Assembly: GCF_030816195.1 (NCBI RefSeq)
Contig: NZ_JAUSXS010000001.1
Coordinates: 4,115,501-4,179,500, forward strand
DNA length: 64,000 bases
Origin: Pseudomonas sp. W4I3
GTDB taxonomy: Bacteria > Pseudomonadota > Gammaproteobacteria > Pseudomonadales > Pseudomonadaceae
Direction of reading: 5' to 3'
Position 1 is the stretch's first letter. Each line of letters opens with the position of its first letter. Below are positions 32,042-41,046 of this stretch, piece after piece. The notes under the pieces were generated by a model that saw only the letters and a list, made by a program, of their open reading frames with translations, was not told where the DNA came from and searched no databases. The translations under genes were made by a program, and so were the position numbers.

Positions 32042-33039
32042 AAGCCCACGTCCAGCACCACGTTGTCCACATAGGTGCCGGCGGGCGGCGTGGGCTGGTC
32101 GGTGTAGACCCGGGCGTTGTAGTTGTACACCTGGCTGCCCGTGCCCAAGCCATTGCCGGGATTGACCTCCGCCGTGGAACTGTCCCGCCGCGCCGCGCCA
32201 ACGCTGCCCCAACGGGTGGTACCGGCACTTTTGAACAGGTCGTAGGCCAGGTAGTTGGCGCCGGAAATCATCCGCCGCCGCCCACCGACGCTGACCGGGT
32301 TCTGGCCGTCACTCAGCCCCACGGTGTAGGCACTGCCCTTGGTGCAGGCGATATTGATGGTCTGCCCGGTGACGGCGGTGAACCCGCTCACCACCGGCGC
32401 GCTGCCGAAGCTGACATTGGGGGCGGTGATCTGGCAGTCATTGGTCACGTTCATGCTCACCGTCAGTGAACCCGTGCCGCTGCCGATGTCACGTCCCAGG
32501 CAGATGCCGCCCAGGCCGATCCCCGAACAATAATTCCAGTTCCAGGCGATGCTCAGCGTCTCGGTATACAAACCCGCGGCAACATTGCTGCCGGTGATGC
32601 TGCTCACATACAGCGGCACGGTTTTCGCACCTGGCCCGGCAATCAGGCCGAGGATCTGCGCAATGCCGCCCGAGCCACCAAAATCGAACTGCGCGCCTCG
32701 GGTGATCGGGTAACTGGTGCTGTTAGTGCCGTAAATCGTGTAGCCAATCACATCACCGGTCGGCCCGACCATGCCGGTTTTGGTCGAGGTGATGGTGGCG
32801 TAGAAATGGTCAGTCGACACCAGCAGCGATATCAGCGCCGAGGTGCAACTGAGCCCGGCGTTGGTGGTGGAACTGGTCTGCGCGGCGGTGCGCACAGTCA
32901 TCGAACTGATCGAGCCAAAACTGGCCGGCACCGTAGACACCACCGAACATGCCGCCATTGCCGGGCCCGAACACAGCAGCCCTATCCCATACAGCCATCC
33001 CTTGCCTCTCACTCGCACGCTCCCTGTGCATCCGCTCAT
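32038..33039 (-). CDS. Csu-type pilus tip adhesin (two spore-coat-U domains)
   Basis: 333 residues. The signal peptide ends near GPAMAA, followed by two SCPU (spore coat U) domains: CSVVSTVPASFGSISSMTVR (N-terminal) and CQITAPNVSFGSAPVVSGF (C-terminal, with donor-strand fold). A two-domain SCPU protein at the end of the operon matches CsuE, the tip adhesin of archaic chaperone–usher pili. The annotated ATG overlaps the usher stop. A GTG 24 bases further in, preceded by GGGAG, would give a more typical signal peptide. Confidence 0.9.
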   Translation of the reverse strand: MSGCTGSVRVRGKGWLYGIGLLCSGPAMAACSVVSTVPASFGSISSMTVRTAAQTSSTTNAGLSCTSALISLLVSTDHFYATITSTKTGMVGPTGDVIGYTIYGTNSTSYPITRGAQFDFGGSGGIAQILGLIAGPGAKTVPLYVSSITGSNVAAGLYTETLSIAWNWNYCSGIGLGGICLGRDIGSGTGSLTVSMNVTNDCQITAPNVSFGSAPVVSGFTAVTGQTINIACTKGSAYTVGLSDGQNPVSVGGRRRMISGANYLAYDLFKSAGTTRWGSVGAARRDSSTAEVNPGNGLGTGSQVYNYNARVYTDQPTPPAGTYVDNVVLDVGF

Positions 33040-35384
33040 TGACAGACTAACGGCCCGATCAGCGGCACGTCCTGTTGTTGCTCATCGATGGTGAAGGTCG
33101 CCTGGCAGGTGCGGCCCTCGCCCAGGGTCACCTGCAGCGTGTTGTGGGCGCTGAGGTTTTCCAGGTAAACCAGGCCATCCCACCCCACCACCGCCTGGGT
33201 GTTGCTCTGTTCATGCACCACCAGGCTGCCCAGCGGCAACTCCTGATGCTGGCTGTCGACCAGAGTGATGCTCGCGGCGAGCACCCGGCGCAGTGGAAAC
33301 TCCAACAGGTAGCCACTGCCACGGCGTACCGACACGCGCTGTTCCACGTTCGGGCTCTGCACATTCGGCGGCAGGTTAAGCGGGTCGATTTCATATTTGG
33401 CGCGGTAGTAGGCGCTGCTCCACGGCACCAGCAAGTGGCCCTTGCTGTCGGTCTCGCCGACCAACTGGTTTTCATAGCGCACCGGAATCCCGGCGAACCC
33501 CTGGGTGCTCACCACCACAAAGGCATCGTTGATACGGTTGGCGGCGAAGACGTTACCGCCCATCCACACCAGCGAACCGCTGGCATCCGCCCAGCGCGTC
33601 TCGGCGTCGCTGCTGCCGTACACGCCGGCCTGCAATTGCACCGACTGCAAACGCCAGGTCAGGTCGGCCTGGCGATAGGTGGGGCCGTCGCCCTGGGCGT
33701 AGCCAAGGTTGTAGCCCACCCCGCCTTCGCTGGGCACCGCACGACTGTAGTTGATGCGCTGGCGACTGGCGCCGGCCTTGCTGCGCTCGGTGCTCAAGGC
33801 CAGGCTGCCATTGAGATCGAAGGGCACCACCAGTTGCGCCTGCATCGCCCAGTTGCTGTCACCGATTTCGCGGTTGGCCGACAGGTACACGCTGGAGTTG
33901 CGCCACAGCGGTTTGCTCCAGCTCAGGTTGAGCAGGCGCGTGCGCGAATCGTCCGCCGCCTGCACATCGAAATACCCCACGCCAAGGCTGCCGAACCGCT
34001 CCAGATTGAGGCTCAGGGTGACTTGTTCGCTGCGCTTGCTGAGGCTGGCGTACGGCGTGTCGACCAGGGTCAGGTCGGCATACGCGTCGCGCCGTTCGAC
34101 GCGCTGATACATCAGGCTGTAGCGCGTACTGTTGTACTGATAGCCCAGGCTCAGTTGCTGGCCGCTGCGGCTGTCGAACTGGCTTTGGCTGACGGCGGTA
34201 TTGAGCACGCCGAAATTGCCCAGGCGCAGGTTGCCGCCAAGCCCGCCGAGGGTCAGGTCACTGGACGCTTCGGCGTGGCTTTCCAAGGTCAGGTTGTCGG
34301 AATACCCATAGCGGAACGTACCGCTGGCCACACCCGGTCCGTAGCCGAAATCACGCACGGTGTAGTCGCGACGCAAGGTACCGGCAGCCACGGAAAAATC
34401 GGTCAGGCCTTGCTGCAACAAGGTGCTGGTGACATAGAACGGTACGGTGGTCGACACCTGGCGACCGAGGGCGTCGGTGGTGACCACCACGGCCTCGCCG
34501 GCACCATTGATAAAGGGAATGTTGGTCAGGGTATAGGGCCCGGGTTGCAGCTGCGCGCTTTCGGATTTATAGCCGTTGATAAACAGGTCGACCGACGAAG
34601 GCACCGCTGCCTCACCGGCAAATTGCGGCAAGGGGTACGTCACCAAGTCCGGGCGCACGGCAAAATCGCGCGACAGCTGTACTCCGCCCAGGCGCACCGA
34701 GCTGCTCCAGGGCAAGGCACCGCTGATCACATCCCCGGCTTCATAGGTGAGCAGTCGTTCATCATCGGAGAAGCGCCACGTGGTGTCGTAGCGCCGGTAA
34801 CCGTTATTGAGCGTGCTGTCGCTGAGCCCACGGGTTAGGGTCTGGCGCAACTGCCCGGTGTTGGACAAGGTGCCCCAGTTATCGAACAGACGCACCTCGT
34901 TCCAGGCCGCGAGGTAGCTGCCGCCTTCGTCGGTGTCGTTGAAATACACGTCGTAGTTGAGCAAGGCGCCGAAGCTGCTCATGGCTTGGGTGCGCGGGTA
35001 GGTATTGCGGTTGCCGATAAATTGTTCCTGCAACCATCCCGGCGGCACATCCAGCAGCAGGCGCTGGCCGTTGCTGTCGTAATCGCTGTGCAGGCCAGGC
35101 ACCTTGTCCAGCGCCACGCTGCCGTCGGGGTCACCGGGCAGCTTCATGCCCACGTCCTGCAAGGCGCTGGCCGGCACATAAAGCTGCCCGGCCCGTTGAT
35201 CGACCGCGATGACACGGCCGGTGTCCATCTGGTTGACCACCAGTTGCAAAAACAGCTGTGCATCGGCGACCGCCTCCATACTGCTCGGCGGCGGCGGCAG
35301 GTCGCCCGCTACGGCAGCGCCCCACAGCCCGCTAGCCACTGCCACCGATGGCCATATACCACGAGCCCAACCACGACTCAGCAT
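33036..35384 (-). CDS. Outer-membrane usher of a Csu-type pilus
   Basis: 782-residue usher, the assembly pore for pilus subunits. Signal peptide (ending near VAVASGLWGAAVAG), N-terminal domain, a 24-strand barrel (DVYFNDTDEGGSYLAAWNEV onward), the central plug region (INGYKSESAQLQPGPYTLTN) and the C-terminal domains (RRGSGYLLEFPLRRVL, PLIGPLVCQ) follow in order. I chose the ATG at 35384 because GAAGGA lies 9 bases upstream; an ATG 30 bases earlier has no good ribosome site. It corresponds to CsuD. Confidence 0.93.
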   Translation of the reverse strand: MLSRGWARGIWPSVAVASGLWGAAVAGDLPPPPSSMEAVADAQLFLQLVVNQMDTGRVIAVDQRAGQLYVPASALQDVGMKLPGDPDGSVALDKVPGLHSDYDSNGQRLLLDVPPGWLQEQFIGNRNTYPRTQAMSSFGALLNYDVYFNDTDEGGSYLAAWNEVRLFDNWGTLSNTGQLRQTLTRGLSDSTLNNGYRRYDTTWRFSDDERLLTYEAGDVISGALPWSSSVRLGGVQLSRDFAVRPDLVTYPLPQFAGEAAVPSSVDLFINGYKSESAQLQPGPYTLTNIPFINGAGEAVVVTTDALGRQVSTTVPFYVTSTLLQQGLTDFSVAAGTLRRDYTVRDFGYGPGVASGTFRYGYSDNLTLESHAEASSDLTLGGLGGNLRLGNFGVLNTAVSQSQFDSRSGQQLSLGYQYNSTRYSLMYQRVERRDAYADLTLVDTPYASLSKRSEQVTLSLNLERFGSLGVGYFDVQAADDSRTRLLNLSWSKPLWRNSSVYLSANREIGDSNWAMQAQLVVPFDLNGSLALSTERSKAGASRQRINYSRAVPSEGGVGYNLGYAQGDGPTYRQADLTWRLQSVQLQAGVYGSSDAETRWADASGSLVWMGGNVFAANRINDAFVVVSTQGFAGIPVRYENQLVGETDSKGHLLVPWSSAYYRAKYEIDPLNLPPNVQSPNVEQRVSVRRGSGYLLEFPLRRVLAASITLVDSQHQELPLGSLVVHEQSNTQAVVGWDGLVYLENLSAHNTLQVTLGEGRTCQATFTIDEQQQDVPLIGPLVCQ

Positions 35385-35456
35385 GGCGTTGCGTCCTTCA
35401 ATGGACATCTCCATCCTGTCAAAACCCGGGCGTGCGCCCGTCCCGCGACACGCTGT

Positions 35457-36245
35457 TTAGCGTTTCGGCGCCAGGCTCTCCAACTGCGCTGCGCCGTTGA
35501 CCCTGACCTGCAACGGCTGGTCGGCCGACACGGCGTCCGGCACCGGCCAACGCATGGTTGCGCCCGGCAGCACATAGCCGAGCAACCCCTCTACCAGCGG
35601 TCGCGTCTGCCCACTTTGTTTGAACGAGGCATCCGTCAACCGCGCATGCACGGCGCCCTGGTTATGTACCTCGATATAGCTGCGCCCGGCCACATTGACT
35701 TTGCGCCAGCTCAATTGCGGCTTGCCCGCGCCTTTGGGGTCGCGCTGGCGGGTCGCGTCGTCCTTGCTCCACAGGCCGGCGCCGTAGGCAAACAACGGCA
35801 CCGAGTAGCGCATCTGGAAACGAATCGCCGCCGCCGTGTTCTTGCCTTCTGGTGGCGCGGGCACCTGCAGCGCCGAGGGGATTTCATCAATGATGATGCG
35901 ATAGGCCAATTCCTGTCCGGGCGGCACTTCACGGGTACGGGTCAGGCGCACCAGTTGCTTCTGCCCCGGCTCGATCTTCGCCACCGGCGGGCTGCCGATC
36001 ACATCGCGCTGGTTCTGGTATTGCTCGTCGAAGCCATTCTGGCTCCAGGCGAATACGCGCACCTGCAGGTTGGCCGTTTCGCTGCCACGGTTCTCCAGCC
36101 ACAGCGCGCTGGCCTGTTGGTCGGCCTCCAGCACCGGGTCGATGGGCCAGATCAGCACCGAGCTGGCCGCCTGCGCGAGCCCGGCCGTGCCCAGGGCACT
36201 CAAGACAACACCCGCGGCCCACAACCGCCGGGAAGGTGAACGCAT
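35457..36245 (-). CDS. Periplasmic pilus chaperone
   Basis: 262 residues, two Ig-like domains. Signal peptide ends at GLAQA. The N-terminal PapD-like domain shows ASSVLIWPIDPVLEADQQAS and the conserved edge VRLTRTREVPPGQELAYRII. It donates a strand to SCPU subunits and delivers them to the usher (CsuC role). The start MRSPSRRLW has AAGGAG 8 bases upstream. The gene lies between the last minor pilin and the usher. Confidence 0.93.
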   Translation of the reverse strand: MRSPSRRLWAAGVVLSALGTAGLAQAASSVLIWPIDPVLEADQQASALWLENRGSETANLQVRVFAWSQNGFDEQYQNQRDVIGSPPVAKIEPGQKQLVRLTRTREVPPGQELAYRIIIDEIPSALQVPAPPEGKNTAAAIRFQMRYSVPLFAYGAGLWSKDDATRQRDPKGAGKPQLSWRKVNVAGRSYIEVHNQGAVHARLTDASFKQSGQTRPLVEGLLGYVLPGATMRWPVPDAVSADQPLQVRVNGAAQLESLAPKR

Positions 36246-36270
36246 AAAACCACTCCTTATACCGATAGCC

Positions 36271-36762
36271 CTACCACGACAGCTGCACCTGCAGCGTGTC
36301 GCTGTATATCCCCCCAGGCTGATTGCCCGGTAGTACCACCCGCCCGTAAATCGGCAGGCTGATGTTGTTCGCATCGCTGTAGCTCACGCTGACGCTCTGG
36401 CTGATCCCCAGGCTCTGGCTGAACGCCGCATCGCGAAACAATTGGTAAGCCACCCGCGCGCTGCCGCTATTGAGCTGCAGGTTGCGCCCGGTGCTGCTGT
36501 GCAGCCCGCCGTCGACACTCATGCTCAACGCCACGCCCGGCGTGCATTGCAGCGTCACACCGGCGGTCAGCGCAGCGCTCACGGTGCTGGTGGCCAGGGC
36601 CGAATAACTGCCGTAGGCCAGCGCGCCGTAGTTGCTGCCGCCGCCCACGATCAGGCACCCCGGTGTGATGGTCGCGCTGACTTGGAAGCTCTGGCTGGTG
36701 ACCGCCGACAACGGCAGCGGCAATGCCAGCCCGCAGGCCAGAAACAGTGCGCGCAGCTTCAC
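36271..36762 (-). CDS. Spore-coat-U-domain pilus subunit 4
   Basis: 163 residues with a GTG start that overlaps the TAG of the previous gene by one base (TAGTG). Signal peptide ends near LPLSAVTS. One SCPU domain follows: ISATITPGCLIVGGGSNYGA-type opening and the terminal YSDTLQVQLSW, the donor-strand motif of Csu subunits. It is probably a minor pilin (CsuB-like). Confidence 0.9.
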   Translation of the reverse strand: MKLRALFLACGLALPLPLSAVTSQSFQVSATITPGCLIVGGGSNYGALAYGSYSALATSTVSAALTAGVTLQCTPGVALSMSVDGGLHSSTGRNLQLNSGSARVAYQLFRDAAFSQSLGISQSVSVSYSDANNISLPIYGRVVLPGNQPGGIYSDTLQVQLSW

Positions 36763-37304
36763 TAGAACGTCAGTTCCACGGCGACGGTGTCGGTGTAGAC
36801 GCCTGCCGGCAGCCCCGGCTTGCCCACTGCACGCCCATACAGGCCCACGGTTTGCGCCACACCGGTACTCGCGGCGAGGGTAATCACGCCGTCGATCGCC
36901 AGCAGCGAAGAGAAACCGCTGTCGGTGTAAAAGTCGTACGGCACAAAGTTACCCGCGCCATCGGCCAGTGCTCGAGTGCCGCCCGGGGACGCGCCATCAT
37001 GGGCACCGGCGCGCACTTTGACGGCAGGCGTGGTGCCCGCCGAACACAGGATCGACAGCGCACCGCCCGTTCCGGTACCGCCCAGCAACTGGGCATTGGC
37101 ACTGGTAAACAAGCTGTTGGTCGTACCGAAGTTGAGGCTACCGAAGTTCAACCCGGTGGCGGCACCAGAGCCGTTGACCTGGCAGCTGGCGATCAATGTC
37201 AGGCTGGAGCTGATCTGCCCGGTCACGGTGGTCGCGGCGTTGAGGCTGGAGGCCATCGCCAGGCCCAGGGCACAAACGCCTAATCGAGATACGAGTACAT
37301 GCAT
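36762..37304 (-). CDS. Spore-coat-U-domain pilus subunit 3
   Basis: 180 residues from MHVLVSRLG, which has GAGGA 9 bases upstream. Signal peptide ends near SSLNA. SCPU domain: LTLIASCQVNGSGAATGLNF opening and YTDTVAVELTF ending. It is one of four related pilins in tandem. It overlaps the next gene by one base. Confidence 0.9.
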   Translation of the reverse strand: MHVLVSRLGVCALGLAMASSLNAATTVTGQISSSLTLIASCQVNGSGAATGLNFGSLNFGTTNSLFTSANAQLLGGTGTGGALSILCSAGTTPAVKVRAGAHDGASPGGTRALADGAGNFVPYDFYTDSGFSSLLAIDGVITLAASTGVAQTVGLYGRAVGKPGLPAGVYTDTVAVELTF

Positions 37305-37322
37305 GATATCCATCCTCATGGT

Positions 37323-37868
37323 TTACCAATCCAGAGTCACCGTCAGGGTGTCTGTATAGATGCCGGCCGGTAGGGCCCTGGTATTCGCCACCACGGAGCC
37401 AAATACCGGGATCGGTACCTGGGTGCCATGGGTCACGGCGAAATTGCGTTGCTGGCCGATGCTGTAGGTGCTGCGGCCCAAAGCATCGGCCGACAGCCGA
37501 TACGGTATGGTGTGGCGGCCGTTACTCAAGCGCCGCGTGGTGCCGTCGCCATTGGCGCCACCGTCGATGGTCACGGTGAAACTGCTGACCACCGAGGGGT
37601 TGCAGGACACTGACAGCGGAGCCTTGTCGGTGTCGGAAATGGCCGCACCCAAGGTGTCATTCCAGGTCGGCCCTTGCTGGCCGAAATCCAGGCGCGCGGT
37701 GCCGCCCTCGGGGGTCACCGGCGCGGTTTCCATGCCCTTGCTGACTTCGCAGCTGGCGGTGATCACCAACCGTGCGTGGATCTGCCCGTTGACCGCGCCG
37801 GCCTGTGCGCCTTGCGCCAGCCACAGCAGGCTGCCCAGGGCCGTCGCGGCCAGATAGCGGCTTACCAT
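37323..37868 (-). CDS. Spore-coat-U-domain pilus subunit 2
   Basis: 181 residues. Signal peptide ends near AQAGA. SCPU domain: ARLVITASCEVSKGMETAPV with the conserved Cys, and the end YTDTLTVTLDW. It overlaps the upstream pilin gene by 7 bases. By size and order it may be the major or a minor shaft subunit (CsuA/B- or CsuA-like). Confidence 0.9.
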   Translation of the reverse strand: MVSRYLAATALGSLLWLAQGAQAGAVNGQIHARLVITASCEVSKGMETAPVTPEGGTARLDFGQQGPTWNDTLGAAISDTDKAPLSVSCNPSVVSSFTVTIDGGANGDGTTRRLSNGRHTIPYRLSADALGRSTYSIGQQRNFAVTHGTQVPIPVFGSVVANTRALPAGIYTDTLTVTLDW

Positions 37869-38389
37869 GTGACCGTGACCTTGAGCAGGTCGGAATAGCG
37901 GCCGACGGCGGGAATGTCCTTGAGCGGTTCGATACGGCCATACAGCGGCAGGTCGACGGAACCGGTGTCCGGCACGCGGCCGCTGACGGGCACGTTGACC
38001 GGTAACGGAATCAACCGCGCGGCATCGGCATAGATGCGATAGGGAATGGGCTTGCTCGCAGGCGCTCCGTTGACCAGATAACGCACTTCGCCGACACCGC
38101 CATGCAGGCCGCCGTCAACGCGTATTTGGTAGGGCGTATCAGGGTTGCACTCCAGCCGCGGCTGACGCTGGCTGATCAGCGCTGCACTCAAAGGGCCTGC
38201 CGGGTCATCCAGACGCGGGACACGGCCGAAATCCAGAACCCCAAGCTGTTCGATACCCGCATCGCGCGTGGTACCGACCAACTGGCAACCGCGCTGCACG
38301 TCGATGCGCACCTCCACCTGGAGCTGCGCGGCAAACGCCGTGTTGCAGAGCATTGCGGCCATGATTGCCAGTACTGTTCGTTCCTTCAC
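37862..38389 (-). CDS. Spore-coat-U-domain pilus subunit 1 (first gene of the operon)
   Basis: 175 residues, GTG start preceded by AAGGA at good spacing; an internal ATG lacks one. Signal peptide ends at TAFAA. SCPU domain: VEVRIDVQRGCQLVGTTRDA opening and YSDLLKVTVTW ending. It is promoter-proximal. The upstream 185-base gap to zapE should hold the pilus promoter; I see no clear -35/-10 pair there. Confidence 0.9.
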   Translation of the reverse strand: MKERTVLAIMAAMLCNTAFAAQLQVEVRIDVQRGCQLVGTTRDAGIEQLGVLDFGRVPRLDDPAGPLSAALISQRQPRLECNPDTPYQIRVDGGLHGGVGEVRYLVNGAPASKPIPYRIYADAARLIPLPVNVPVSGRVPDTGSVDLPLYGRIEPLKDIPAVGRYSDLLKVTVTW

Positions 38390-38575
38390 TGCCCCAAATC
38401 CTTATACAGGGGTGACTCCTTGGTACAAGGGTAGTCACTGGGAGCGATTCTGCCAGTCTGGTCAGGAAAACCCGTGCGTCATGCCTTTTTGAGATGGCTG
38501 GGCGCATCCTGGCTATTGGTCAAATCGCGGCGAGCATCCTAAAGTGAGCGACCACCGAAACAAGAGTGACGCGCT

Positions 38576-39673
38576 TTGACCGTGCTTTCCCTGATCCGGC
38601 GTCTGCTAGGCACTAGCCCCTCAAGCCCGCAAGACTCGCCTATTCCGGCATTCTTCCAGAACAAGGCCGAGCAACAGGGGTACACCCTGAGTGCCGGACA
38701 GACCCGTGCAATTGCCGCCATGGCCCGCGAAACCCAACACCTGCTAAATGGTGAGCCCACGCGCAGCCTGTACCTGCACGGCCCGGTGGGGCGCGGCAAG
38801 AGCTGGTTGCTCGACGGCTTTTTCCAGGCGCTGCCGATCAGCGCCAAGCAGCGCGTGCACTTCCACGACTTTTTCGCCGCACTGCACCGAGGCATGTTCC
38901 AGCATCGCGCACACGACGATGCGCTGGCCGTGACGCTGGACGAACTACTGGCGGGCTGCCCCCGCGTGCTGTGTTTCGACGAATTCCACGTGCACGACAT
39001 CGGCGACGCCATGCTCATCAGCCGCTTGTTCAAGGCCTTGTTCCAGCGCGGCGTGCTGGTGCTGGTGACGTCCAACTACGCGCCCGAGGGCCTGCTGCCC
39101 AACCCGCTGTACCACCAGCGCTTCAAGCCAGTGATCGACCTGATCGCAGCGCGCATGGACGTGCTGGAAGTGAGTGCGCCCGAGGATTTTCGCCGCCTGC
39201 CCCAAGCCCATACGGAACAGCGCTTCAGCAGCGGCCTGTATGTCTGGCCAGGCAGCGTGGCGCAACGTGCGGCGCTTGGGCTGCCCGACGCGGATTGCCC
39301 GGCGTTGCCCCTGGCCGTCGGCAACCGGCAGCTGCAGTGCCGCCGCCATGAAGCGCGGAGCATCGCGTTCACCTTCAACGATCTGTGCGAACAGCTCACC
39401 GCCGTGATGGATTACCTGCTGCTGTGCCAGGACTTCGATCACTGGATCATCGACGGCCTGCCCCACCTTGCCGACTGCCCGATAGCCGTGCAGCAACGCT
39501 TTATCAACCTGATCGACGTGCTCTACGACCGCGACAAACACCTGATCCTGATCGGCGACCACCCGCTGGAGCAGGCCTTGAGTGGCAAGGCCATTGATCT
39601 GGCCCGGACTGCCAGCCGCCTGGGGCAATTGCAAGGGTACAGCACGCAACCTGCGCCCGACCCGGTATCATGA
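38576..39673 (+). CDS. zapE: ZapE/AFG1-like cell-division ATPase
   Basis: 365 residues. AAA+ ATPase that in E. coli associates with the division ring and destabilises FtsZ polymers. Walker A YLHGPVGRGKSWLLDGFF (about 62–79), Walker B RVLCFDEFHVHDIGDAM and the following LVTSNYAPEGLLPNPLYHQR are family signatures. The end of the domain HLILIGDHPLEQAL is typical. The start is non-ATG: TTG at 38576 or GTG at 38582, with no strong ribosome site to decide. Confidence 0.92.
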   Translation: MTVLSLIRRLLGTSPSSPQDSPIPAFFQNKAEQQGYTLSAGQTRAIAAMARETQHLLNGEPTRSLYLHGPVGRGKSWLLDGFFQALPISAKQRVHFHDFFAALHRGMFQHRAHDDALAVTLDELLAGCPRVLCFDEFHVHDIGDAMLISRLFKALFQRGVLVLVTSNYAPEGLLPNPLYHQRFKPVIDLIAARMDVLEVSAPEDFRRLPQAHTEQRFSSGLYVWPGSVAQRAALGLPDADCPALPLAVGNRQLQCRRHEARSIAFTFNDLCEQLTAVMDYLLLCQDFDHWIIDGLPHLADCPIAVQQRFINLIDVLYDRDKHLILIGDHPLEQALSGKAIDLARTASRLGQLQGYSTQPAPDPVS

Positions 39674-39698
39674 GCGCCTTTTCACGCCCCTTTGCCGA

Positions 39699-41015
39699 GT
39701 GACCGCGCCGTTGATCAATACCCTCGCCCAACTCAAGGCCGGCCAATTGGCCGGTGCCACACGCCTGGACCTGGCCTGCGGATTGACCGAATTTCCTCGG
39801 GAGATCTTCGAACTGGCCGACTCGCTGGAAATCCTCAATCTGACGGGCAACGCCTTGAGCAGCCTGCCGGACGACCTGCACCGCCTCAAGCACTTGCGCG
39901 TGCTGTTCTGCTCGGACAACGCGTTCACCGAACTGCCGGAATGCCTGGGCCAGTGCACCACGCTGAGCATGATTGGCTTCAAGGCCAACCAGATCCGCCA
40001 CGTGCCTGCCGCCGCCCTGCCGCCCCAGTTGCGCTGGCTGATCCTCACCGACAACTGCATCGGCCAGTTGCCCGACGAGCTCGGCCAGCGCCCGTTGCTG
40101 CAAAAACTGATGCTGGCCGGCAACCAACTGACACAGTTGCCCCCCAGCCTGACCCACTGCGAAAACCTTGAATTGATCCGCATCGCGTCCAACCGCCTGA
40201 CCCACCTGCCCGACTGGCTGCTGACGATGCCGAGCCTGACGTGGCTGGCCTATGCTGGCAATCCGGTGGAGACGGCCGTGGACGTGGCGGGCGATGACGC
40301 GACAGCCGATATTGCCTGGGCCGAACTGGAACTGGGCGAAGTGCTTGGTGAAGGCGCCTCCGGCATTATCCGCAAGGCGGTGTGGACGCCTCATGCGCTG
40401 CCGGTGGCAGTCAAACTGTATAAAGGCACGATCACCAGCGACGGTTCGCCGCTGCATGAAATGCAAGCGTGCATCGCCGCTGGGCTGCACCCTAACCTGA
40501 TCAAGGTGCAGGGGCGTGTCGTCGGCCATCCGGATGACCAGGCCGCGCTGGTGATGGACCTGATCGACCCGAGCTACCGCAACCTCGCGGCGCTGCCAAG
40601 CCTGGCGTCCTGTACCCGGGATGTGTACGAGCCTGGCACGCGCTTGAGCCTCGACGTGGCAGTGCGCATGGCCCGTGGCATCGCCTCGGTGGCCGCGCAC
40701 CTGCACCGGCATGGCATCACCCATGGCGACCTGTACGGCCACAATATTCTGTGGAATAGCGCGGGCGAGTGTTTACTGGGGGACTTTGGCGCGGCGTCGT
40801 TTCACACCAAGGCGGACACCCTGGAAACCAGGGCGCTGCAGCGCATTGAAGTGCGCGCATTTGGCGTGTTGTTGGGGGAGTTGCTGGAGCGGGTTGAGGG
40901 GGCAGCGGGAGACGATCTGATTGAGCTGCAAATTAGCTGTTGCCAACCCGATGTGCTGGCGCGACCGAGCTTCGCAGATATCGAACTCGTGCTTCAACCC
41001 ATCCAACACCACTAA
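39699..41015 (+). CDS. Leucine-rich-repeat protein kinase fusion
   Basis: 438 residues. About 1–185 are leucine-rich repeats (LEILNLTGNALSSLPDDL, LRVLFCSDNAFTELPECL, LQKLMLAGNQLTQLPPSL). About 205–435 are a eukaryotic-like Ser/Thr kinase. It has the glycine loop LGEGASGIIRKAV, ATP-binding Lys in VAVKLYKG, catalytic loop HGDLYGHNIL (40722–40751) and DFG (40782–40790). The usual HRD is HGD here; catalytic Asp and Asn are kept. The start is uncertain: GTG at 39699 or TTG at 39711, both without a clear ribosome site. No membrane segment. Substrate and partner unknown. Confidence 0.85.
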   Translation: MTAPLINTLAQLKAGQLAGATRLDLACGLTEFPREIFELADSLEILNLTGNALSSLPDDLHRLKHLRVLFCSDNAFTELPECLGQCTTLSMIGFKANQIRHVPAAALPPQLRWLILTDNCIGQLPDELGQRPLLQKLMLAGNQLTQLPPSLTHCENLELIRIASNRLTHLPDWLLTMPSLTWLAYAGNPVETAVDVAGDDATADIAWAELELGEVLGEGASGIIRKAVWTPHALPVAVKLYKGTITSDGSPLHEMQACIAAGLHPNLIKVQGRVVGHPDDQAALVMDLIDPSYRNLAALPSLASCTRDVYEPGTRLSLDVAVRMARGIASVAAHLHRHGITHGDLYGHNILWNSAGECLLGDFGAASFHTKADTLETRALQRIEVRAFGVLLGELLERVEGAAGDDLIELQISCCQPDVLARPSFADIELVLQPIQHH

Positions 41016-41019
41016 CCAA

Positions 41020-41046
41020 TGTGGGAGGGGGCTTGCCCCCGATGGC
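41020..41046 (+). repeat. REP half, left of the inserted element
   Basis: TGTGGGAGGGGGCTTGCCCC followed by CGATGGC. It ends in CCCCGATGGC (41037–41046), duplicated at 41564–41573 on the other side of the MITE-like element. Confidence 0.85.
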
